The notes beneath the pieces were generated by a model. That model was given only the letters and a program-made list of their open reading frames with translations. It had not been told where the DNA came from and ran no database searches. This document shows positions 42,859 through 51,620 of a stretch of DNA of 64,000 nucleotides, piece after piece. The translations under genes were made by a program, and so were the position numbers. Every line of letters begins with the position of its first letter. Position 1 is the first letter of the stretch. Source of the stretch: Allokutzneria multivorans (lineage in GTDB: Bacteria > Actinomycetota > Actinomycetes > Mycobacteriales > Pseudonocardiaceae); NCBI RefSeq assembly GCF_039537405.1, contig NZ_BAABAL010000019.1:806001-870000 (forward strand). Reading direction: 5' to 3'.

Positions 42859-43256
42859 TCCGTTGAGTACCAACGGTTCGGGCGCATGCGGAACGTGGCG
42901 ATCGTCTCGCCCTCGATCGACTTGAGGAAGTCCTCCGCGGCCTCGCCCTCCAGGTAGCGACGGGCCAGCGCCTCCAACTCCGGCCACGGCGTCTCGTTGT
43001 CGACGGACACCACCGGGCCGGAGACGCTGACGTAGCGGTACGGCGGGTTCTCGTCCTGTACCACCAGGGTGAACTCGCGCGCCGCGTCGAGCAGGCGGAA
43101 CTTCAGCGACTCGGGCGCGGTCTGCACGAGGACCTCGCCGCCGGGCTCGTAGTCGTACCAGACCGGAACGGCCAGCGGCGGACCTTCGCGGCGCGCGATG
43201 CTGATCACGCCGACGTGCACACCCGCCAGGAACTCCTCGCGCTTGGACTCACTCAT
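42840..43256 (-). CDS. Pyridoxamine 5'-phosphate oxidase-fold protein
   Basis: 138 residues of a split-barrel flavin- or F420-binding fold: FLAGVHVGVISIARREGPPL cut as GVHVGVISIARR, PLAVPVWYDYEPGGEVLV, KFRLLDAAREFTLVVQDENP and RYVSVSGPVV. This is the small FDOR/PPOX group typical of actinobacteria. Cofactor and substrate cannot be assigned. ATG at 43256 is nine bases after GGGGG; an in-frame ATG at 43265 is possible. Confidence 0.8.
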   Translation of the reverse strand: MSESKREEFLAGVHVGVISIARREGPPLAVPVWYDYEPGGEVLVQTAPESLKFRLLDAAREFTLVVQDENPPYRYVSVSGPVVSVDNETPWPELEALARRYLEGEAAEDFLKSIEGETIATFRMRPNRWYSTDYSISG

Positions 43257-43429
43257 CACAGCCATGCCCCCAGTGAAGGGCACCGCGCGGCGGCGGGCCA
43301 TGTGAGCGCGTCCGCGATGGATGTGCGCGCGTCTGCGTCATCCCGGGTAGAAAAATGTCGGGAAGCGTGTCCATGCGGCCTCGTCCCGTTCGTAGTGGTG
43401 GTGACGACGCCAACGCTGAGGAGCACGAG

Positions 43430-43780
43430 ATGAAGTACATGCTGTTGATCAACGCGGGTTCGATCGACGAGAACGGCGGGGCCGCGGAGTGCACGGTCGA
43501 GGACTGGATGGCCTACGACAAGGAGGTCAAGGAGGCCGGGGTCCTGGTGTCCGGGGAGTCGCTCGCCGACCTGGTCACGGCCACCACCGTGCACGTCGGC
43601 GAGGACGGGAAGCGCCTGGTCACCGATGGTCCGTTCGCTGAGGGCCGCGAGGTGCTCGGCGGCTTCTACGTGATCGACGTGCCGGACCTGGACGCCGCGC
43701 TGGACTGGGCCGCCCGGTGCCCCGGCGCGCGCGGCAGCGGCTCGATCGTGGTGCGGCCCATCGCCGACTTCGGGGCCTGA
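43430..43780 (+). CDS. YCII-domain protein (DGPF type), ECF42 partner
   Basis: 116 residues of the dimeric alpha/beta YCII fold, beginning MKYMLLINAG and carrying the diagnostic VTDGPFAEGREVLGGFYVID. A GAGGAG site precedes the ATG. The ECF42 sigma factor gene starts one base after its stop. In such loci the DGPF protein is the main target of the sigma factor and may signal to it; its enzyme activity is unknown. Confidence 0.9.
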   Translation: MKYMLLINAGSIDENGGAAECTVEDWMAYDKEVKEAGVLVSGESLADLVTATTVHVGEDGKRLVTDGPFAEGREVLGGFYVIDVPDLDAALDWAARCPGARGSGSIVVRPIADFGA

Positions 43781-43781
43781 C

Positions 43782-45035
43782 ATGACGGACGAGGCGTCGC
43801 TGGCATCTGTGGAAGGCGTGTTCCGCGAGGAGCACGGCCTGCTGCTGGCGGCGCTCGTCCGCCGCTTCGGTGACCTGGACCTGGCCGAGGAGGTCGCCTC
43901 CGAGGCCATGGAGATCGCGCTCACCCGCTGGCCGGTCGACGGTGTCCCGCCCAAGCCCGGTGCGTGGCTGATGACCACGGCGCGGCGCCGGGCGGTCGAC
44001 CGGTTGCGGCGGAACAAGGCCTACGCGGAGCGGCTGGCGGTGCTGCGCGTGGAGGCGGAGCGTGCCGATCCCGCGCCCGCCGCCGACATCGGGAACGGGG
44101 ACGGCCTGCCGGACGACCGGTTGCAGCTGTTCTTCACCTGCGCGCACCCCGCGCTGCCCGCCGAGGACCGCCTCGCGCTGACGCTGCGCTGCCTCGCCGG
44201 GATGACCACGCCCGAGGTGGCGCGGGCGTTCCTGGTGCCGGTGGAGACCATGGCCAAGCGGATCACCAGGGCCAAGAAGAAGATCCGTGAGGCGCGCATC
44301 CCGTTCCGCGTGCCCGGCGCCGATGAGCTGCCGGAGCGGCTGCCCGGCGTGCTCCAGGTCGTGTACTCGATCTTCACCGAGGGCTACGCGGCCAGCTCCG
44401 GCGAGCACCTGCAACGCCTGGACCTGGCCGAGGAAGCGATCCGGCTGGCCCGCATCCTGTGCGCGCTGATGCCCGCCGAGCGCGAGGTCCGCGGGCTGCT
44501 CGCGCTGATGCTGCTGGTGCACGCCCGCCGCGAGGCGCGCAGCGGGGCCGACGGCGCGGTGGTGCTGTTGGAGGAGCAGGACCGCGCTCGGTGGGACCGC
44601 GTGATGATCGAGGAGGGGACCCGCCTCGTGGAGGTGGCGCTGACCGGCGGGCGCCCGGGCCCGTACGGCGTGCAGGCCGCGATCGCCGCGCTGCACGACG
44701 AGGCCGCTGACCTCGACAGTACCGACTGGCCGCAGATCGTGGCGCTCTACGAGGTGTTGCTGGCGCTGCTGCCGTCGCCGGTCGTCGCGGTGAACCGGGC
44801 CATCGCGGTGGCCATGCGCGACGGTGCCGAAGCCGGGCTCGCGCTGCTCGACGCGCTGGCCGACGAGCCGCAGCTGCGCGGATACCACCCCTATCCGACC
44901 GCGCGGGCCGAGCTGCTGCACCGGCTCGGCCGCGACGAGGAGGCCGCTGCCGCCTACCGGCGGGCGTTGGAGCTGGCCGGAACCGAGCCGGAGCGGGCGA
45001 ACCTGCGGCGCAAGCTGAGCGAAGACCATCCATAG
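43782..45035 (+). CDS. ECF42-type RNA polymerase sigma factor
   Basis: 417 residues. Region 2 (about 10-85, FGDLDLAEEVASEAMEIALTRWP) and region 4 (about 125-185, LALTLRCLAGMTTPEVARAFLVP) are followed by a long C-terminal extension (DUF6596 plus TPR-like helices, about 190-415, with IFTEGYAASSGE and YPTARAELLHRLGRDEEAAAAYRRAL). This is the ECF42 layout, which has no anti-sigma factor. It is one base after the YCII/DGPF gene, the standard pairing. The TPR-like tail is needed for activity in characterised members. Confidence 0.92.
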   Translation: MTDEASLASVEGVFREEHGLLLAALVRRFGDLDLAEEVASEAMEIALTRWPVDGVPPKPGAWLMTTARRRAVDRLRRNKAYAERLAVLRVEAERADPAPAADIGNGDGLPDDRLQLFFTCAHPALPAEDRLALTLRCLAGMTTPEVARAFLVPVETMAKRITRAKKKIREARIPFRVPGADELPERLPGVLQVVYSIFTEGYAASSGEHLQRLDLAEEAIRLARILCALMPAEREVRGLLALMLLVHARREARSGADGAVVLLEEQDRARWDRVMIEEGTRLVEVALTGGRPGPYGVQAAIAALHDEAADLDSTDWPQIVALYEVLLALLPSPVVAVNRAIAVAMRDGAEAGLALLDALADEPQLRGYHPYPTARAELLHRLGRDEEAAAAYRRALELAGTEPERANLRRKLSEDHP

Positions 45036-45100
45036 TGGACAGATCGGTTCAGGCCGAAACGTCCCTTGCCCCAAGGCACATCTCGTGGTGACCTAGCGCC

Positions 45101-46207
45101 ATGAAGAGCCACGTCGTCGGTTCGCTGCTCCGCCCACCGGCCCTGCTCGCCGCCCGGGAGCACCAGGTCTCCGCGGAACGGTTGCGGGAGCTGGAGAACG
45201 AGGCCGTGGACGCGGCGATCGCCTTGCAGGAGGCGGCGGGGATCGACGTCATCACCGACGGCGAGCAGCGGCGCGGCGTGTACTTCGACTCGCTGGCCGG
45301 GGTGCTCGACGGCATCACGCCGGTGCTGCCCGGGCAGAGCGAGGTGCTCGACAAGATGGTGGGCGCGGACGCCTGGCACACCGACGAGTCGGCGACCGAG
45401 TTGGCCGACCTTGAGGCGAAGTTGCTCATCACCGGCAGGCTCGCGCGCCGGGAATCGCTTGCGCTGCAAGAGTTCGAGTACGCCAGCCAGCGCGCGAAGC
45501 ACCCGCTCAAGGTGACGCTGCCGTCGCCGAGCAGCATCGCGCTGGTGTTCTGGTCCGACGAGCACTCCACCGCCGCCTACCGCGACGTGTCCGAGGCGAT
45601 GGACCACGTGGCCGAACTGCTGCGCGAGGAGATCTCCGCGCTGGCCGCGCGCGGGTGCCGCTACGTGCAGGTGGACGCGCCCGACCTGACCTTCCCCATC
45701 AACGAGGCGAAGTTCTTCTACGAGGCGGCGGGGCTCGACCGGGACCGGTTCCTGGCGAAGAGCGTCGAGCTGCTGAACAGCGTCATGACCGAGCCCGGTG
45801 TCACGTTCTCCACGCACGTCTGCCGTGGCAACAACCAGGGGCAGTGGCACACCTCCGGCGGCTACGGCGCGATCGCCGCGCAGGTGTTCCCGCGCCTGGA
45901 CAACGCGGACCTCGTGTTCCTGGAGTACGACGACGAGCGCTCCGGCGGGTTCGAACCGCTCGCGGAGGTCCCCGACGACAAGGTCGTGGTGCTCGGGCTG
46001 ATCTCCACCAAGACCGATGTCGTCGAGTCCCGCGCGGACGTCGAGCGCCGCATCGAGGAGGCCGCCCGCTTCCACCCGCTGGAGAAGCTGGCGATCTCCC
46101 CGCAGTGCGGCTTCGCGTCGGCCATGCAGGGCAACCCGCTGTCGGAGGCCACGCAGCGCGCCAAGCTCGAACTCGTCGGCGAGATCGGTCGCTCTCTCGC
46201 GTCCTGA
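45101..46207 (+). CDS. MetE-like cobalamin-independent methionine synthase family protein
   Basis: 368 residues corresponding to the C-terminal catalytic barrel of MetE, without the N-terminal half. Zinc ligands are seen as THVCRGN (His and Cys) and ISPQCGFAS (Cys); DGEQRRG near residue 53 and VDAPDLTFP are other family signatures. Such short MetE-type proteins take methyl groups from non-folate donors or act in uncertain salvage reactions. The ATG at 45101 lacks a strong ribosome-binding site. It runs in the same direction as the sigma factor gene, 65 bases after it. Confidence 0.82.
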   Translation: MKSHVVGSLLRPPALLAAREHQVSAERLRELENEAVDAAIALQEAAGIDVITDGEQRRGVYFDSLAGVLDGITPVLPGQSEVLDKMVGADAWHTDESATELADLEAKLLITGRLARRESLALQEFEYASQRAKHPLKVTLPSPSSIALVFWSDEHSTAAYRDVSEAMDHVAELLREEISALAARGCRYVQVDAPDLTFPINEAKFFYEAAGLDRDRFLAKSVELLNSVMTEPGVTFSTHVCRGNNQGQWHTSGGYGAIAAQVFPRLDNADLVFLEYDDERSGGFEPLAEVPDDKVVVLGLISTKTDVVESRADVERRIEEAARFHPLEKLAISPQCGFASAMQGNPLSEATQRAKLELVGEIGRSLAS

Positions 46208-46242
46208 CCGCGCTCGCCGTTGCCGCGCCGAGGCGCGGAAGA

Positions 46243-48285
46243 TCAGCGCAGGCGGTCCGCGTCCGGAGCGTCGACCAGCTCGAACAGGGCCAGCGCCCGG
46301 CCCCGCAGCTCCTCCGCGCGCTCGGGGTCGGTGCGCTGCGCCAGCGTGCTGAGGATCTCCAGCGCCAGCCCCTGCCCGAACGCGGAGTTCAGCGATGCCA
46401 TGGCGGACAAGGCTTTGCTCGCGTGCTGCTCGGCCAGCTCGTGCTGACCGTCCTTGAGGTAGGCCTCGGCGAAGAAGACGTCGTGGCGTGCGTGGTGGTA
46501 GGGATCGACGTCGCCGAGGGCGGTCAGCCGGGCCTTGGCCTCGATCAGCAACGGCAGCGCGGTCGCGGCCCGGTCGACGGCGACGTGGGCCCGGCCCAGG
46601 TTGAGCATGGAGATCGCGACCTTGCGCTCCGCTCCGGCCACCTCGCCCCAGACCTCCGCCGCGCGCCGGAAGTGCTCGACGGCCTGCCCCGCATCACCGT
46701 CTGCCAAGCACGCTGAGCCGAGGCCGTCCTCGACGTTGCCGGTGTTCCACCCGTCGCGGGTGCGCTCGTTCACCGCCTGCGCCCGGGCGAAGCAGCGTCG
46801 GGCCTTCGCGTGATCACCCCTCGCCTTGCAGCCCATTCCGGCTTGGAAGAGCATGCGTCCTTCGGCGACCTCGTCACCGCACGCCCGCGCCGCTTCGACC
46901 GCGAGCTCCTCCAGCTCCTCGCGGTCCTGGTTGTACCGGCGATGCAGGAACAACGGCCACATGGCGTCCACCACGCGCCACGAGATCTCGGGAACCCCTT
47001 GCCGCGCAACCGCACGGAGGTTTCCGCGTTCTTCCTCAAGCCAGTCGACCGCATCGCGCGCGCCGTCGAAGTCCTTGTGCCCCAACGAGGTGAACGCGTG
47101 TGGAAGGCGTCGTCGGTTCGGCGTCGCTGCCCTGTCCGCCGCCATCGCGCTCACGAGGTACCACTCCCAGCACACGCGCCGCGCCTGCTCGGTCTCCTGC
47201 TCCGTGGCGCGCTGTGCGGCGTGCAGCCGGAGGAGGTCGTGGAACTGGAAGCGGTCCTCGCGAACCTCTTCCAGCATGTTGGTGTCCACCAGCTCTTCCA
47301 ACGCATGTTCGGCGGCTTCGGTCGTCAGGCACGCTGCCGCGTCGGTGCTGAACTGGGGGCCTGGATGCGCAGACAGACGGCGGTAGAGCTGTGCGGCTTC
47401 GTCGGAGAGCTGCGAGTAGGACATGTCGAAAACCGCGCTCACGGACAGGTCTTCGTGCTTCGACAAGCCCTTGAGCCGGGTCCTCTCGTTCTCCAGTTCG
47501 CCGAGAACCCTTGCCAGGGACCATTTCGGCCGTGCCACGAGGCGCGCGGCGATGACGGCGAGCGCGATCGGCAGGCCTGCGCACGCCGCGACGATCCGTG
47601 CTGCCGCGTCCGGTTCGGCCGCGACCCGCTCGGCCCCGATCACGTTGGACAGCAACACCAAGGACGTCTCGGTGTCCATCGGCGCGGCGTCCACCCACCG
47701 CGCTCCGTCGGCGGCGAGCGCACTGAGCCTTCGCCTGCTGGTCACCACGACCACGCCGTCGGTGCCCCCGGGCAGCAGCTGGCGCACCTGGTCGGCGGAG
47801 GAGGCGTTGTCCAGCAACACGGCCAGCGACTTGTCGGCCGTCATCGTGCGGTACAGAGCTTGTTGCTCAGCAAGGGATGCGGGAACCTTCTCGGGCGCGA
47901 CGCCCAGTGCGCGCAGGAACTGCCCGAGCGCATCGGCCGGGCGGACGGGGCCTGAGGGGTCGAAGGCGCCGAGGTTCGCGAACAGCTGGCCGTCCCGGCC
48001 GAGCTCCGGCACCTGGCTCAGCCAGCGCAGCGCGAGACTGGTCTTGCCGATGCCTCCGGCGCCGGTGATCACGACCAGCGCACGCCCACCGACCGCGCGC
48101 GAGAGCGCTTCGAGCTCGGGCACGCGGCCGGTGAAGTGCGCGGGCGGCAACGGGAGCTGCCTGGGCTTGGCGATCTCGGCGGGCACGCGGTGGAAGTGGA
48201 CACCGCCGTGGATGGTCCCGGCCTGCACCAAGGACCCCGACACCGCGCCCGTCGCATTGCTCACCTGCGGCGGAACATCGCTCAC
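46243..48285 (-). CDS. STAND NTPase (NB-ARC) with C-terminal TPRs
   Basis: 680 residues. An N-terminal segment SGSLVQAGTIHGGVHFH (about 15-31) precedes the P-loop NTPase with GAGGIGKTSL (Walker A, near 75), LAVLLDNASSADQVRQLLPG (Walker B region) and VVTSRRRLSAL. A winged-helix region follows (HDLLRLHAAQRA) and then TPR repeats (about 440-680, such as GDAGQAVEHFRRAAEVWGEV). The protein lacks the SARP DNA-binding domain of AfsR. The N-terminal tag is shared with many actinobacterial signalling or defence STAND proteins. The GTG at 48285 follows GGGGGG. Ligand and output are unknown. Confidence 0.82.
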   Translation of the reverse strand: MSDVPPQVSNATGAVSGSLVQAGTIHGGVHFHRVPAEIAKPRQLPLPPAHFTGRVPELEALSRAVGGRALVVITGAGGIGKTSLALRWLSQVPELGRDGQLFANLGAFDPSGPVRPADALGQFLRALGVAPEKVPASLAEQQALYRTMTADKSLAVLLDNASSADQVRQLLPGGTDGVVVVTSRRRLSALAADGARWVDAAPMDTETSLVLLSNVIGAERVAAEPDAAARIVAACAGLPIALAVIAARLVARPKWSLARVLGELENERTRLKGLSKHEDLSVSAVFDMSYSQLSDEAAQLYRRLSAHPGPQFSTDAAACLTTEAAEHALEELVDTNMLEEVREDRFQFHDLLRLHAAQRATEQETEQARRVCWEWYLVSAMAADRAATPNRRRLPHAFTSLGHKDFDGARDAVDWLEEERGNLRAVARQGVPEISWRVVDAMWPLFLHRRYNQDREELEELAVEAARACGDEVAEGRMLFQAGMGCKARGDHAKARRCFARAQAVNERTRDGWNTGNVEDGLGSACLADGDAGQAVEHFRRAAEVWGEVAGAERKVAISMLNLGRAHVAVDRAATALPLLIEAKARLTALGDVDPYHHARHDVFFAEAYLKDGQHELAEQHASKALSAMASLNSAFGQGLALEILSTLAQRTDPERAEELRGRALALFELVDAPDADRLR

Positions 48286-48380
48286 CGCGCCCCCCAACTC
48301 GGATCGACCGCCACCTACGCTAGCGGTGCCCTTGGAGGCACCTCAACCATTTCGTCCACAATGGACAGTGGAGGTGGCGG

Positions 48381-49343
48381 ATGACGAGAACGGTGCGCCT
48401 GTCGGTGCTGGACACCTCGCCGATCGTGCAGGGCGCCACCGCGCGGCAGGCTCTGCGCAACACCGTCGACCTGGCCGGACTGGCCGATGAGCTGGGCTTC
48501 CACCGGTACTGGGTGCCCGAGCACCACGGGATGCGCGGGGTGGCCAGCTCCGCGCCCGCCGTGCTCATCGCCCATCTCGCGAACGCCACCGGCACGATCC
48601 GCGTCGGCGCGGGCGGGGTGCTGCTGCCCAACCACGCGCCGATCGTGGTCGCCGAGCAGTTCGGGACACTCGAAGCTCTGCACCCGGGACGGATCGACCT
48701 CGGCATCGGCCGCGCGCCCGGCGGAGCCGCTCCAGCCGTCGAAGCCGTGCGCGGCGGGCGCACGGAGAAGCCCTTCGAAGAGCAGTTGGACGAACTGCTC
48801 GCCCACTTCGCCCCGGCCGAGGACGCGCGGGTCAAGGCGATCCCCGCGCTCGGCAACACGCCGCCGATCTACCTGCTCGGCTCCTCGGCGGCCAGTGCGC
48901 GGATCGCCAGCGCGCGCGGCCTTCCCCACGCGTTCGCGCACCACCTCAACCCGGCAGGCGCCGCCGAGGCCGCGCGCGTCACCACGCCGGCGCTGGTCAG
49001 CGTCTCCGCCATCGTCGCGGACACCGATGAGCGCGCCGAGTGGCTCGCGGGCTCGACGCGGTTGAAAGTCCTCAGCCGTGTGCGCGGACACCGCATCCGC
49101 CTGCCGAGCCCGGAGGACGCGGCGGCGCGGGCCTACACCGACGGCGACCGAGCGGAGATCGCGGCGCGCTCCGGCAGCGTTCTCGTCGGGTCGCCGGAAA
49201 CGGTGGTGCAGAAGCTCCAAGCGGTGCTCGACGAGACCGGCGTCAGCGAGCTGATGATCACCACGCCCGTCTTCCACCACGCTGACCGGCGCCGCTCCCA
49301 CGAACTGCTCGCGGAGCACGTGCGGGGCCGGCTCACCAGCTGA
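48381..49343 (+). CDS. Luciferase-like flavin-dependent monooxygenase
   Basis: 320 residues of the bacterial luciferase TIM-barrel family, group with LSVLDTSPI at the N-terminus: LADELGFHRYWVPEHHGM near residue 35, VGAGGVLLPNHAPIVVAEQFGTL and LHPGRIDLGIGRAPG are typical of this LLM subgroup (often named MsnO8-like). It probably uses FMNH2 or F420; substrate unknown. A degenerate copy of the 13-bp palindrome (48354-48366) lies in its short promoter. Its end overlaps the convergent membrane protein gene by 11 bases. Confidence 0.85.
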   Translation: MTRTVRLSVLDTSPIVQGATARQALRNTVDLAGLADELGFHRYWVPEHHGMRGVASSAPAVLIAHLANATGTIRVGAGGVLLPNHAPIVVAEQFGTLEALHPGRIDLGIGRAPGGAAPAVEAVRGGRTEKPFEEQLDELLAHFAPAEDARVKAIPALGNTPPIYLLGSSAASARIASARGLPHAFAHHLNPAGAAEAARVTTPALVSVSAIVADTDERAEWLAGSTRLKVLSRVRGHRIRLPSPEDAAARAYTDGDRAEIAARSGSVLVGSPETVVQKLQAVLDETGVSELMITTPVFHHADRRRSHELLAEHVRGRLTS

Positions 49344-50145
49344 GGACGCGCGGCGGCTGCCGATCGACGAGCCGCTTCGCGGTGGCCAGTTCCGGAACGC
49401 GCTCGCGCAGCACGCTGATCCCCAGCGGGACGAGCACCAGGCACGGGATCACCGCGATGGCGACGTCGAGCAGGGCGCTCTCCTTGAGGATGCCGTGGGC
49501 GATCCCCGGGATCACCAGCAGGCCGCAGCGGACGAGCCCGAGCGCTCCCACGCGATAAGCGCCGACCGCCAGCAGCGCCATGCCCACCAATCCGAGGAAG
49601 GTGACCCACACCGGGACCCTCCACATGCCGTACGAGAGGTCCACGTAGGAATCCAGCACGAACGTCGTCGCCTGCTCCAGACCGAGCTTGTCGACGAGTT
49701 GGAACGCGGTCTGGTTGATTCCCGCGAAGTACCCCTTGGCGAACAGCGACGAAATGACGAGCACGGTTCCCCAGAACGCCAGGCGCGCGGACCTCGCGGC
49801 GACCACCCGCCCGAGGGTGAGCACGGCCGGGACCATCAGGACGGCGCCGACGGCGTAGAGGGCGAACCCGGCGGTGACCAGCCAGGGGTGCTGCTCGTAG
49901 GCGGCCAGCTGCTCCGGCGCGTCGAAGGTCTGCCGGTCGAACCAGGCTTGCTCCTGCGGTGTGAAGACCACGATCTCGCGGGCCACGTGGCGCACGACCA
50001 GCGCCACGAGCCACACCACCGGCCCCAGCACCAGCGCCAGCCCACCGAGGACGCGGCCGGGGATCCACGCGTTGGTCAGCTCGTGCGCCGACTGGATCCG
50101 CCTCGGCAGCCGCGCGCTCAGAAGTCCGTTCGTCAGCCCGTTCAT
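49333..50145 (-). CDS. Multi-pass membrane protein of unknown function
   Basis: 270 residues with about six to seven hydrophobic helices (LGGLALVLGPVVWLVALVV, WLVTAGFALYAVGAVLMVP, FWGTVLVISSLFAKGYFAG and others). Soluble loop FTPQEQAWFDRQTFDAPEQL lies between helices one and two. I do not recognise the family. The ATG at 50145 was chosen; a TTG at 50178 would add 11 residues. Neither has a convincing ribosome-binding site. Confidence 0.65.
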   Translation of the reverse strand: MNGLTNGLLSARLPRRIQSAHELTNAWIPGRVLGGLALVLGPVVWLVALVVRHVAREIVVFTPQEQAWFDRQTFDAPEQLAAYEQHPWLVTAGFALYAVGAVLMVPAVLTLGRVVAARSARLAFWGTVLVISSLFAKGYFAGINQTAFQLVDKLGLEQATTFVLDSYVDLSYGMWRVPVWVTFLGLVGMALLAVGAYRVGALGLVRCGLLVIPGIAHGILKESALLDVAIAVIPCLVLVPLGISVLRERVPELATAKRLVDRQPPRVLSW

Positions 50146-50185
50146 CACAGCGCGGAACCCTGACAGGCCGAACCTCAAAGCACTC

Positions 50186-50770
50186 TCAGCGACAGATCCG
50201 GTAGCGGACGTGCGTGGCCTCCGGCGTGTTCACCACGCGGATGATCTTCAGCTCGACGCTCGCCGGCAGCACGTCGAAGAGGCGGCGGCCCCGTCCGAGC
50301 AGCACCGGGACGGTGTGGATCTGCACCTCGTCGAGCACGCCCGCCGCGATCGCCCGCCGTCCGGTGTTCGCGCCGAGCACGTGCACGCGTCGGTGCCGAG
50401 CGGCGCGCTTGGCCCGGCGCATCGCGCTGGTGATCCCGTCGTGCACGTAGGTCACCAGCGGGTAGTCCGCCACGGACGGCCCTGGCGGGCGGTTGCTCGG
50501 CACGAAGATCGGCACGCCGCTGCCGTGGTGGTCGCCGCCCCAGTGGCCGACCTGTTCGGCGGTCCGCCTGCCCGCGAGGACCGCTCCGATGGTCCTCAGC
50601 TCGTCGAGCAGGTCCCCCGCCGCCCCGCCGGTGCGGAACTCGCCGTCCGGGGTGAGCCCCCACGCGTGCAGCCGGGAAAAGCCGTCTCCACCGGGGTTTT
50701 CCGGCCCGTCGTTCGGGCCCGCGATGAAACCGTCCAGCGACATCGACATGTCCAGCACAGCTACGCCCAC
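50186..50770 (-). CDS. Dihydrofolate reductase/RibD C-terminal family protein
   Basis: 194 residues of the RibD_C fold: VLDMSMSLDGFIAGPNDGPE at the N-terminus, GAVLAGRRTAEQVGHWGG, VPIFVPSNRPPG, VLGANTGRRAIAAGVLDEVQIH cut as VLGANTGRRAIAAGVLDEV, and PVLLGRGRRLFD. These stand-alone proteins are NADPH-dependent reductases of unknown substrate and are not riboflavin enzymes proper. A palindrome-type terminator lies upstream of its start on the same strand, so it has its own promoter in the 88-base gap. Confidence 0.85.
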   Translation of the reverse strand: MGVAVLDMSMSLDGFIAGPNDGPENPGGDGFSRLHAWGLTPDGEFRTGGAAGDLLDELRTIGAVLAGRRTAEQVGHWGGDHHGSGVPIFVPSNRPPGPSVADYPLVTYVHDGITSAMRRAKRAARHRRVHVLGANTGRRAIAAGVLDEVQIHTVPVLLGRGRRLFDVLPASVELKIIRVVNTPEATHVRYRICR

Positions 50771-50812
50771 GTCGTCCTCCCGAGTTCTCGACCTCGTCCG
50801 TCACCGACGCGT

Positions 50813-50849
50813 TGAACGGCGCGCGCCGGATTCGACAGCGCGCCGTTCA
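50813..50849. terminator. Perfect hairpin after the secreted Cys-rich pair
   Basis: TGAACGGCGCGC and GCGCGCCGTTCA (12-bp perfect arms) with a 13-base loop, starting nine bases past the stop of the reverse-strand gene 50858-51157. Confidence 0.75.
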
Positions 50850-50857
50850 CGACGGCG

Positions 50858-51157
50858 TCACGCGTGGTTGGCACCCCAGCCGAGGACGTCGGCGCCGGCG
50901 GCGCACCACGCCGTCGACCAGCCGCCGTCCGGAGTGCGCGGGCCGTAGTGGGCGTAGGTGGTGCCGTTGTCCCGCCGTTTGCAGTGGACCATCGCCACGA
51001 AGAACCCGCCGTGCGCACAGGAAACGGAAACTCCCTTGTGCCCTTGAGAACCGGTCACGTGCTGCCCCTGGCACCCCGCCGACGCAGCAGCTTGGCCCGC
51101 AGCCAATCCCATCGTGAGCGCGGCGGCGGCAACGGCTCCAGCCAACAACTTCGTCAT
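50858..51157 (-). CDS. Small secreted Cys-rich protein, paralogue A
   Basis: 99 residues with a signal peptide (AGAVAAAALTMGLAAGQAAA). The mature domain has four Cys (AGCQGQ, SCAHGG, HCKRRDNG, AWCAAG) and the motif CKRRDNGTTYAHYGPRTPDG leading to GWSTAWC. It lies 26 bases after a paralogue with the same Cys spacing; the two are probably co-transcribed and end at a hairpin. Two disulfides are likely. Function unknown; inhibitor, lectin-like or toxin-like roles are only guesses. Confidence 0.75.
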   Translation of the reverse strand: MTKLLAGAVAAAALTMGLAAGQAAASAGCQGQHVTGSQGHKGVSVSCAHGGFFVAMVHCKRRDNGTTYAHYGPRTPDGGWSTAWCAAGADVLGWGANHA

Positions 51158-51183
51158 TCCAGCCTCCCGTGTGGTCGGAATCG

Positions 51184-51495
51184 TCAGTCGCTGTAGCCGC
51201 CCCAGAGTTCGAGATCAGAGTTCCGGTCGCACCACGCCGTCGACCAAGCACCGTTCGGGACCCGGTTTCCGATGTGGGTGTACTTGTGGCCGTTGTCCCG
51301 ACGCTTGCAGCCGATGAACGCCCTGAAGTGAGTGCTGTTGTCGAAAGCGCACCGCGCCGACGCTCCCCGATGTCCTTCACCACCTGTCAGGAGCCGCACG
51401 TCGTGGCACCCCGCCGACGGCGCCGCCTCGGCCTGCCCGGTCATCCCCCACGTCGCCACGAACATCATCGCGGCGACGGCCAGCTGGCTCTTCAT
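51184..51495 (-). CDS. Small secreted Cys-rich protein, paralogue B
   Basis: 103 residues with a signal peptide (SQLAVAAMMFVATWGMTGQA). Mature Cys residues (AGCHDV, RCAFDN, GCKRRDNG, AWCDRN) and the block CKRRDNGHKYTHIGNRVPNG with AWSTAWC align one to one with paralogue A downstream. The ATG at 51495 follows AAGGGAA. The pair looks like a tandem duplication that has since diverged. Function unknown. Confidence 0.75.
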   Translation of the reverse strand: MKSQLAVAAMMFVATWGMTGQAEAAPSAGCHDVRLLTGGEGHRGASARCAFDNSTHFRAFIGCKRRDNGHKYTHIGNRVPNGAWSTAWCDRNSDLELWGGYSD

Positions 51496-51620
51496 CCTGG
51501 TTCCCTTCGTTCGAGCAGTCCCCAGATCGTTGCCGCGCGGGGGTGACCGCCACCAGGTCACGCACCGGCCACCTGTGACCGCTTCAGTCCACAAAGGATC
51601 GAACGTGGGAGTTGTTCGCG

